Both the position numbers and the translations under genes were made by a program. Positions 1 to 5,393 of a stretch of 5,393 bases of DNA are shown in pieces. Every line of letters begins with the position of its first letter. Within the stretch, counting starts at the first letter, position 1. Source of the DNA: Bryobacteraceae bacterium (GTDB lineage Bacteria; Acidobacteriota; Terriglobia; Bryobacterales; Bryobacteraceae); assembly GCA_019686145.1 (NCBI GenBank), contig JADGHK010000211.1, forward strand, positions 1 to 5,393. Direction: 5' to 3'. The notes under the pieces were generated by a model. The model was given only the letters and a program-made list of their open reading frames with translations. It did no database searches and was not told the DNA's origin.

Positions 1-36
1 CGGAACCTCTAATTGTAACCTAGGCGAACCGTGTCC
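1..36. other. Short sequence downstream of the last gene; nothing recognised
   Basis: These bases follow the TAG stop of the family 2 glycosyltransferase in the direction of transcription. I see no stable GC-rich hairpin followed by a T-run, so no intrinsic terminator, and no start of another gene that can be supported. The transcript may continue past the left edge. Confidence 0.4.
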
Positions 37-954
37 CTACTCACTATCTGTGCGGATCGCTGGAATTAACTTGCTGGCCAGGATCCTTAATCCCGGTTTG
101 ATCATCCGGGCGCAGTCCATCCAGTACCGGGGCAAACTTCCCCTGTTGATCCAGGAGCCGACGAATGCGGTTGCCAGAAAACAGTGCGGCGTCGCGGGAT
201 CCGGAATAAAGAAACCGTCTGCCTTCTTGTGTAAGTAGGTGGAGCAGTATGCGTAGATCCAGTGAGGCGGAACGTATGAGAAATGCTGACGCAGCAGGCC
301 GATGATTTCGGTAAGCCCGAGCCGGCGCAAGCGGATCGTCTTGTTATCGGCATACATCCGCGACGTCGCCACAAATTGGGGGATCGCTGTCATCGGATAT
401 CGCCGTGAAATCCGGATCCAGAGATCGTAGTCCAGTGCGTAATGGAGACGCACGTTCAGCCCCTGCATTTCATCCCAGACATCGCGGCGAATGAACGTTG
501 CCGGTTGGCAGATGTAGCACTGGGTGCGGAAGAGATCGGGGTCGTAGTCAACGGTAGGATAGCGGCGGATGATTTCTCCGCTTTGGGAGGTATAGTACGC
601 CTGCCCGTAGACGACGGCGCTCTCCGGGTTTTCGCGAAAGGCTTCCACTGCTGCGCGAACCGCGCCTGGAAGGTAGATGTCGTCCGCATTCAGGAAGGCC
701 ACGATTTCGCCTCGGGTTTGGCGAATCCCCTTATTTACCGCGTCGGCCTGGCCATCGTCGGGTTCGGAGACGTAGCGGAGCCGGCCTTCGTACTTCCTCA
801 GAATCTCGAGCGTCCCGTCGGTGGAGCCTGCGTCCATCACGAGGTACTCGATGTGAGGATAATCCTGCGAGAGGACACTTTGAATCGTCTCCTCCAGATA
901 CTTCGCCATGTTGTAAGTCGGAGTGACGATACTGACTAGTGGCTCGCGCAGCAT
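37..954 (-). CDS. Family 2 glycosyltransferase (GT-A fold, WcaA-like)
   Basis: 305 residues, predicted cytoplasmic; family members transfer a sugar from a nucleotide-sugar donor to a growing surface glycan or lipid-linked acceptor. The GT-A domain begins at once: VSIVTPTYNMAKYLEETIQS (8-27), then VMDAGSTDGT (39-48), SEPDDGQADAVNKGI (63-77), and the metal/nucleotide-binding FLNADD (87-92) followed by YLPGA. QPATFIRRDVW (150-160) and LDYDLWIRI (174-182) fit the acceptor side and the catalytic-base region of this subfamily. The C-terminal 60 residues (FFIPDP onward) are moderately hydrophobic and basic but lack a clear transmembrane pair, so it does not look like an ArnC/DPM-type polyprenyl-phosphate sugar synthase. 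I chose ATG at 952-954; the adjacent in-frame TTG at 955-957 is possible and would add one residue, and a stop codon lies immediately before it. No good Shine-Dalgarno is visible. It lies 25 bases after the GT83-like gene and is probably cotranscribed. Donor, acceptor and linkage are unknown. Confidence 0.93.
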   Translation of the reverse strand: MLREPLVSIVTPTYNMAKYLEETIQSVLSQDYPHIEYLVMDAGSTDGTLEILRKYEGRLRYVSEPDDGQADAVNKGIRQTRGEIVAFLNADDIYLPGAVRAAVEAFRENPESAVVYGQAYYTSQSGEIIRRYPTVDYDPDLFRTQCYICQPATFIRRDVWDEMQGLNVRLHYALDYDLWIRISRRYPMTAIPQFVATSRMYADNKTIRLRRLGLTEIIGLLRQHFSYVPPHWIYAYCSTYLHKKADGFFIPDPATPHCFLATAFVGSWINRGSLPRYWMDCARMIKPGLRILASKLIPAIRTDSE

Positions 955-965
955 CAATCATGCAT
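954..965 (-). other. Three-codon mini-ORF overlapping the glycosyltransferase start
   Basis: On the minus strand the short gap holds ATG-CAT-GAT-TGA, whose stop overlaps the glycosyltransferase ATG by one base (TGATG). The same stretch contains GCAT-GATTG-ATGC (951-963), a small 4-base inverted repeat around the start. With no clear Shine-Dalgarno for the gene, termination and re-initiation across TGATG is possible, but so short an ORF can easily arise by chance. Confidence 0.25.
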
Positions 966-979
966 GATACCGCGCGGGG

Positions 980-2755
980 TCAATGGTTTGCGAAGAGGTA
1001 CTTCCCCCCGCTCTCCTTTACGAGGTGAAGCGACGCTTCGCCGACCAGGGAGGCAACGCGCTGCACTGACGGCTTCTCGATCAGTAAGTAATAAAGATCC
1101 TGGCTGCGCCACAGCTCGGCGAACCGGGCATCGTCGATAAAAACTTGCGGCGCTCCGGGCGCGTAGGAGCCGTATTCGAGATTGTTCACACGGCCGTTGA
1201 GCAAGAGGCCCCGGGTGTTGGCATAGAAGAACACGGAGGAAAACGTATAGTACTGGTTGTCAAAGATGACCTTGCCCGGCGGAGCCTGCCGTAGCGCCTC
1301 GGCCAGCGGCCGGGAGGCGAGGTACGGGTCGAAGGCCACCAAGGCCACTCGCGCGGCGTGGAAGAACAACACCATCATCAGAGCCACCGCCAGGTGAGCC
1401 CGTATTCCCCGGAAACCCAGAAGCCCGCCAAGACCCACGAGAAACGCAATGCCCGCCATGAACAGAGGCAGCCGTAAGTAGGCGAATGCGCCGAGCGTCA
1501 GGTCCGCCATGTGGCCTAACGAAAGCGTGTACAACTCCGGGTTTTGCGTGAGCGCCGAAGCGATGTCGCCGGGCGTCGGGAGGCTTCGCACCAGCCAGAG
1601 AATGGTGAAGAGAATCGCCGCGGCAAGGGCGCAAACGGCAGTCAGGATCCGGCGGCCCTTCGCGATCCAGGCTTTGTCAGAGGCGAGAGCCGAACCGAGC
1701 AGCAGAGCGAGCGCCGGGTAGCAGGGCATCGAATAGTATTCCTGCGTCGTGGACAGGGAGAAGAAGAACAGGAGAAAGCCGGTCCAGCAGAGCGCCAGGA
1801 GCCGCGTACGGCCGGCGCGGTCGGCGGGGCGGAACGTCTGTTGAAGCAGGGCAGGGAAGTAGGCGCTCCAGGGGAAGAGCCAGAGCAGGTGAAAGAGCCA
1901 AAAGTAAAGCCGCGGCACGGTGTTGTAATCCCGCGGGTAGCGCATGTTCAGGAAGCGGAACACGTGCTCATTCAAGAAGTAGAACCAGAAAAAGCCTCGC
2001 CAATGCCCCGGTTCGCTCGACAGGGTGAAATCGAAATACGGAGGATTCCGTAGCGTCGCAAGAATGTGCCACGGCGCCGCGACCGCGAAAATGATCGCGG
2101 CGCCCGAGAACGGCCGTAGCCGGCGCCATGCGGCCGTATCGAACAATCGCCGGGTAAAGGAGAGATACAGCAGGCCGGCAGCCACCGGAAAGACTGCGGC
2201 GATCAGGCCCTTCAACAGCAGCCCCAAGCCGATGCTCAGCGCCATGACGTGCGCCCACAGGCGAGGCCTCGGCTCATCTTCGTCCACGGTTCTCAGGAAC
2301 GCCCACATGGCGAGTGTGATGGTGAGCGTCAGGATGACATCGGCGATCAGGATCCGTGTGAAGAGGAAGAGGCCTGCGCAGGTCGCAAGGACCAGGCCGG
2401 CGTAGAGACCCGCGGCGCGGCCAAAAGCCCAGGCCCCGAAGCGCGCCGTCACCCAGCAAAGCGCGATCGCCGACAAGGCGATGGGAAGCCGCGCGGCCCA
2501 GTCGTGGACCCCGAACAGGCAGTAAGAGACCGCGATCATCCAGTATTTCAACGGCGGCTTTTCCAGGTAGACGACCCCGTTGAGACGCGGCGTAACCCAA
2601 TCACCCGATTCCAGCATCGTCCGCGCGATCGACGCCTGCACGGCATCCACGTCGTCCATCAGCGACGGAGGGCTTACGATGCAGGCCAGAAAGATGGCGC
2701 TGGCGAAGAGCAGAACGATCAGTTGGTAGTGCGACGACGCTTGGCTATCTTTCAT
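980..2755 (-). CDS. ArnT-like membrane glycosyltransferase (GT83 / PMT superfamily, GT-C fold)
   Basis: A 591-residue inner-membrane enzyme expected to move a sugar from a polyprenyl-phosphate donor to an acceptor on the periplasmic side; the classical member ArnT adds aminoarabinose to lipid A. Visible signs: TM1 at about 10-28; an acidic first periplasmic loop LMDDVDAVQASIARTML (D34, D35, D37) where GT-C enzymes carry the catalytic acid; SGDWVTPRLNG then YLEKPPLKYW (63-72), matching ArnT; RILIAD (134-139); LLKG (180-183); EPGHWRGFFWFYFLNEHVFRF (248-268 region), matching the FFW-EH-RF segment of ArnT; about 12-13 hydrophobic segments in all; and a soluble C-terminal domain from about 485 with NNLEYGSYAPGAPQ, resembling the ELKYGLNYP region of E. 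coli ArnT (550 residues). Start: ATG 2753-2755, 20 bases after the permease stop. The frame is open further upstream, but those 46 codons antisense nothing and merely overlap the permease C-terminus with no family resemblance. The Shine-Dalgarno is weak. The sugar and acceptor are unknown; no other arn genes are visible. Confidence 0.9.
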   Translation of the reverse strand: MKDSQASSHYQLIVLLFASAIFLACIVSPPSLMDDVDAVQASIARTMLESGDWVTPRLNGVVYLEKPPLKYWMIAVSYCLFGVHDWAARLPIALSAIALCWVTARFGAWAFGRAAGLYAGLVLATCAGLFLFTRILIADVILTLTITLAMWAFLRTVDEDEPRPRLWAHVMALSIGLGLLLKGLIAAVFPVAAGLLYLSFTRRLFDTAAWRRLRPFSGAAIIFAVAAPWHILATLRNPPYFDFTLSSEPGHWRGFFWFYFLNEHVFRFLNMRYPRDYNTVPRLYFWLFHLLWLFPWSAYFPALLQQTFRPADRAGRTRLLALCWTGFLLFFFSLSTTQEYYSMPCYPALALLLGSALASDKAWIAKGRRILTAVCALAAAILFTILWLVRSLPTPGDIASALTQNPELYTLSLGHMADLTLGAFAYLRLPLFMAGIAFLVGLGGLLGFRGIRAHLAVALMMVLFFHAARVALVAFDPYLASRPLAEALRQAPPGKVIFDNQYYTFSSVFFYANTRGLLLNGRVNNLEYGSYAPGAPQVFIDDARFAELWRSQDLYYLLIEKPSVQRVASLVGEASLHLVKESGGKYLFANH

Positions 2756-2775
2756 TCCGGCTGGGACGTTTGCAC

Positions 2776-4011
2776 TTACTCGTACCGCAGAGCCTCCGCG
2801 GGTGCGATCCGGGTCGCGGTTCGGGCCGGGTAGAGTGTTGCGATGAAGCTGACGAAGATTGCGGTTGCCGCAACCCAGATGCCATCGGGCCACCGAGGCT
2901 CAAAGGGGACGAAACTGAGAGAGTACACCTGCTCGTCGAGGTGAATCCAACGGTATCGATCCGCAAAGTAGCTGATTGTGTAGCCGGCGATGAGGCCGAT
3001 CGCCGTCCCGATGACGCCGATCAGTACACCTTGAGCGACGAAGATCCTGCGGATCTGATCCTGGCGAGCGCCCATCGATACGAGAATGGCGATATCCCGT
3101 TGCTTCTCCATCACCATCATTACGAGAGTGATGAGAATGTTCAGAGCCGCCACGAGCTGGATGAGTCCGATGGTGATGACCGTCACGACGCGCTCCATCC
3201 GAAGCGCGCCGAGCAGTTGCTTGTTTTGCTCCATCCAGTTTGTGGCCGCAAGCGCAGGTCCGCCGATCTTTTCCGCCGCCTGCGAAACCTCCGGAGCGCG
3301 GTAGATATCGTCGAGCTTCATTTCGACGGCGTTGGCGACATCCCCGACCGCCATCACCTTTTGCGCGGCGGGCAGCGAGGTAAAGGCCCAGTTGCTGTCC
3401 AGCTCGAAGAAGCCGGATTCGAAGATGCCAACGACCCGGAAGGAGTGATAGCTCGGCCGCGGACCAAACGGCGTCTGCTCGCCCTGAGGGCTGATGACAT
3501 TGATCACCTGGCCCATAATGATGCCCGTGGACTCGGCCAGGCGGGATCCGACGATCAGGCCGGGGAACGTCTTCGGGTTTGAAATCTCCTCAATACTGCC
3601 CTGCTTCAGGTGACGCCGCAGGTCCTCAATGGATCCTTGCGAATTGAGATCCAGGCCCTTCAGGATTGCGCCTGACGACCTCGCCGGACCGGTCAGAAAC
3701 ACCTGGCCGTACAGGGTCGGCCAGGCGCCCGAAACGTGAGGGAGCTGCGACAGCTTGGGGGTGAGCTCACGCCAGTTCTCGATTCCGTACATCGGCTCCT
3801 TTTCTAACAGCGTGACGTGGGCGGTCGCCCCCAGCAGGTTTCTCTGGAGCGTGTTGCGGAAGCCGTTGTTAATGGCGAGCGCAATCACGAGCGCCATGAC
3901 GCCGGCTGCTACGCCCAGTATCGAGATCGCGGTAATCAGTGAGATGACTGCCTGTTTGCGTTTTGCGCGCAGGTAGCGGGCAGCGACGAATAACTCAAAT
4001 CGTTTCCGCAC
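2776..4011 (-). CDS. LolC/LolE-type ABC transporter permease (lipoprotein release, FtsX/MacB superfamily)
   Basis: 411 residues, the usual size for this family. By family knowledge, such permeases pair with the ATPase LolD in the inner membrane and hand outer-membrane lipoproteins to the periplasmic carrier LolA. Visible layout: a short cytoplasmic start (FELFVAARYLRAKRKQ), TM1 at about 22-48 (ILGVAAGVMALVIALAINNGF), a large periplasmic MacB-type core domain at about 50-270, then an FtsX domain with TM2 (about 275-301), TM3 (322-349) and TM4 (376-394). EKQRDIAILVSMGA (302-315) is the cytoplasmic coupling segment typical of these permeases, and the C-terminus TATRIAPAEALRYE is the usual ending. 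Residues 172-187 (TPFGPRPS inside) match the position and style of the LolC loop called the Hook, which contacts LolA. The start is GTG at 4009-4011, overlapping the end of lysS by 17 bases with a GGAG four bases upstream; the N-terminus aligns with family starts. No LolD gene lies in this window. LolC and LolE cannot be separated from this sequence, and a single-permease (homodimer, LolF-like) arrangement is possible. Confidence 0.92.
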   Translation of the reverse strand: MRKRFELFVAARYLRAKRKQAVISLITAISILGVAAGVMALVIALAINNGFRNTLQRNLLGATAHVTLLEKEPMYGIENWRELTPKLSQLPHVSGAWPTLYGQVFLTGPARSSGAILKGLDLNSQGSIEDLRRHLKQGSIEEISNPKTFPGLIVGSRLAESTGIIMGQVINVISPQGEQTPFGPRPSYHSFRVVGIFESGFFELDSNWAFTSLPAAQKVMAVGDVANAVEMKLDDIYRAPEVSQAAEKIGGPALAATNWMEQNKQLLGALRMERVVTVITIGLIQLVAALNILITLVMMVMEKQRDIAILVSMGARQDQIRRIFVAQGVLIGVIGTAIGLIAGYTISYFADRYRWIHLDEQVYSLSFVPFEPRWPDGIWVAATAIFVSFIATLYPARTATRIAPAEALRYE

Positions 4012-5393
4012 TACTCTCCATTGTCCCGCAAGCGCGCAAACGCTCGGCGATGCCGATCGGCCCTTCCGGCCGCAGCAGCGGGAACAGAATTACATCGCGG
4101 ATGGATCGTGAGTCGGTCAGCACCATCGTCAGCCGGTCGATGCCGATGCCTTCACCACCCGTGGGGGGCATTCCGTAGGAGAGAGCCCGGAGAAAGTCCT
4201 CGTCCATCTGATGGGCCTCCTCTTCCCCCCGCTCGCGCATGCTCAGCTGCATTTCAAAGCGCCGCCGCTGCTCCTGGGGATCGTTCAGCTCCGTGTAGGC
4301 GTTGCCGATTTCCATGCCGGCGATGTAAATCTCAAACCGCTCAACGAAATCGGGCTCGTCGGGCTTGTTCTTCGAGAGCGGAGAGGTTTCGACGGGATAG
4401 TCGTAAATGATCGTGGGCTGCTGAAGATGTTCTTCAGCGACCCGCTCGAAAATGTCGGCCAGCGCTTCGCCGGGACTTCCTTTGCTCGAATGCCGCAACA
4501 GCCACTCCGGATCCTTCAGATGCTCCATGGTTGGCCGGTCCGGATCAGGCCAGAACTCGATCACTGCTTCGCGCATGCTGAGGCGGCGGATGGTTCCGAA
4601 GTCCAGTTCCTGCCCCTGGTATCGCACGATGGTTCCGCCCGTGGCGTCGATCGCGGTCTGCCGCAACAGCTCGCCTGTCAGATCCATCAGGCCGCGATAG
4701 TCGGTGTAGGCCTGATAGAACTCGAGCATCGTGAATTCAGGGTTGTGCTGTGTGCTCAGCCCCTCGTTCCGGAAATTCCGGTTGATCTCGTAGACCCGCT
4801 CCAGGCCGCCCACGACAAGGCGCTTCAAATAGAGCTCCGGGGCGATCCGGAGATAGAGATCGATGTCGAGCGCGTTGTGGTGGGTGATGAACGGCCGCGC
4901 GGCAGCGCCCCCGTAGAGAGGCTGCATCATCGGAGTTTCCACTTCGATGAAACCTCGGGCCTCGAGTTGGCGCCGCAGTGAGCCGATCACTTTGGCGCGC
5001 GTAACGAACACCTTCTGAACGTCGGGGTTCGCAATCAGGTCCAGGTACCGCTGCCGGTATCTTGTTTCTACGTCCTCGAGACCATGCCACTTCTCGGGCA
5101 TGGGGAGGAGCGTTTTGGCGAGAAAGTAGAGCTTTTCTACATGGACACTGAGTTCACCGGTCCTGGTGCGGAACAGGTAGCCTTCGCACCCGATGATGTC
5201 GCCGATATCCAGTATTTGATAGAGCGAAAAGTCCTTCTCCGGGACGGCATCCTTGCGGACATAAATCTGGAGCTTCTCGCCGGACTGCAGCAAGTGGGCA
5301 AACCCGGCCTTCCCCATGCGCCGGATGGTGTGGATTCTCCCCGCGATCCGTACTGGAATACGGTTAGCGTCCAGTTCCTCGGCTGTTTTCGTT
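3995..5393 (-). CDS. lysS: Lysyl-tRNA synthetase, class II (5' end cut by window edge)
   Basis: Charges tRNA-Lys with lysine in the cytoplasm, using ATP. The reading frame is open to the right edge, so 465 residues are visible; comparison with remembered E. coli and Bacillus LysS suggests about 50-55 N-terminal residues are missing. Numbering from the first complete codon (Thr, 5390-5392): an OB-fold anticodon-binding domain fills roughly residues 1-95 (IAGRIHTIRRMGKAGFAHL, then TRTGELSVHV). The class II catalytic domain follows with motif 1 around FIEVETPMMQ (148-157) and GGAAARPFITHHNALD, motif 2 RNFRNEG (205-211) with FTMLEFYQAY, and motif 3 GIGIDRLTMVL (415-425) followed by SIRDVILFPLLRP. 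All key motifs are intact. The protein continues about 23 residues past the usual end at RP, and that tail overlaps the next gene by 17 bases. An ATG at 5315-5317 is internal, since OB-fold homology clearly continues upstream. Family identity is near certain; whether it is LysS or a paralogue cannot be told here. Confidence 0.97.
   Translation of the reverse strand, partial: TKTAEELDANRIPVRIAGRIHTIRRMGKAGFAHLLQSGEKLQIYVRKDAVPEKDFSLYQILDIGDIIGCEGYLFRTRTGELSVHVEKLYFLAKTLLPMPEKWHGLEDVETRYRQRYLDLIANPDVQKVFVTRAKVIGSLRRQLEARGFIEVETPMMQPLYGGAAARPFITHHNALDIDLYLRIAPELYLKRLVVGGLERVYEINRNFRNEGLSTQHNPEFTMLEFYQAYTDYRGLMDLTGELLRQTAIDATGGTIVRYQGQELDFGTIRRLSMREAVIEFWPDPDRPTMEHLKDPEWLLRHSSKGSPGEALADIFERVAEEHLQQPTIIYDYPVETSPLSKNKPDEPDFVERFEIYIAGMEIGNAYTELNDPQEQRRRFEMQLSMRERGEEEAHQMDEDFLRALSYGMPPTGGEGIGIDRLTMVLTDSRSIRDVILFPLLRPEGPIGIAERLRACGTMESSAETI
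4011..4019 (-). promoter_or_regulatory. Ribosome binding site and GTG start of the LolC-type gene, inside the end of lysS
   Basis: Read on the minus strand the junction is GGAGAGTAGTG: a GGAG Shine-Dalgarno core (4016-4019), four bases, then the GTG start (4009-4011). The lysS stop TGA lies downstream at 3995-3997, so the start and its ribosome site are both within lysS coding sequence. The overlap suggests translational coupling. An ATG at 4019-4021 is nearer to a canonical start codon but is in the lysS frame (the Met of TMESSAETI), not the permease frame. The spacing is a little short, which may lower initiation. Confidence 0.6.

Noticed and set aside
1..36. Possible terminator after the last gene
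   Set aside because: CCTAGG is a short palindrome, but there is no stem of useful length and no T-run after it.
442..939. A 165-codon open frame on the plus strand opposite the family 2 glycosyltransferase
   Set aside because: In codon register opposite a gene with clear GT-A motifs; it is a shadow.
970..977. CCGCGCGG palindrome between the two glycosyltransferase genes
   Set aside because: Only 8 bases with no loop and no T-run; expected by chance in GC-rich sequence.
2249..2833. A 194-codon open frame on the plus strand opposite the GT83-like gene
   Set aside because: Again in codon register with the real gene, and very rich in R, D, G and Q, as expected from the reverse of hydrophobic codons.
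2756..2893. Longer start for the GT83-like gene, adding 46 residues
   Set aside because: The added part overlaps the permease C-terminus by 118 bases, is arginine- and proline-rich, and precedes the expected short N-terminus and TM1. ATG at 2753-2755 fits the family and gives a normal 20-base gap.
2770..3582. A 270-codon open frame on the plus strand opposite the LolC-type gene
   Set aside because: It lies in exact codon register opposite the permease, where a stop would need TTA, CTA or TCA codons in the real gene, and these are rare in GC-rich genes. Its translation is rich in D, R and H with no domain or motif.
4211..4981. A 256-codon open frame on the plus strand opposite lysS
   Set aside because: Same register effect as above, lying within a gene with intact class II synthetase motifs; the translation has no recognisable family features.

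Overview
The window holds four genes, all on the minus strand and packed head to tail like one transcription unit. In transcription order they are the 3' part of lysS (class II lysyl-tRNA synthetase, cut by the right edge), a LolC/LolE-type ABC transporter permease, an ArnT-like (GT83) polytopic membrane glycosyltransferase, and a cytoplasmic family 2 glycosyltransferase. Junctions are a 17-base overlap, a 20-base gap and a 25-base gap (22 if the TTG start is used). No non-coding stretch exceeds 36 bases. I see no RNA gene, mobile element, CRISPR array, promoter or terminator.

The organism is probably a diderm (outer-membrane) bacterium with fairly high GC. The LolC-type permease and the ArnT-type enzyme both imply an outer membrane. 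The wording of the proteins, for example the permease N-terminus RYLRAKRKQAVISLI and the QEYY signature in the GT83 enzyme, resembles Acidobacteriota homologues I remember. That assignment is from memory and was not checked by search.

Region by region: 3995-5393 is lysS without its first roughly 50-55 codons; 2776-4011 is the permease, starting at GTG inside the lysS end; 980-2755 is the GT83-like gene; 37-954 is the family 2 glycosyltransferase; 1-36 is downstream sequence with no visible gene or hairpin. The likely common theme of the last three genes is building the cell envelope: lipoprotein export to the outer membrane, and attaching sugars to lipid-linked or surface glycans. The lysS linkage is probably only shared transcription.

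The genes all belong to known families with intact motifs. I found no convincing undescribed system. The points most worth a second look are the missing LolD-type ATPase gene beside the permease, the altered motif in the ArnT-like enzyme, and the start region of the last gene.
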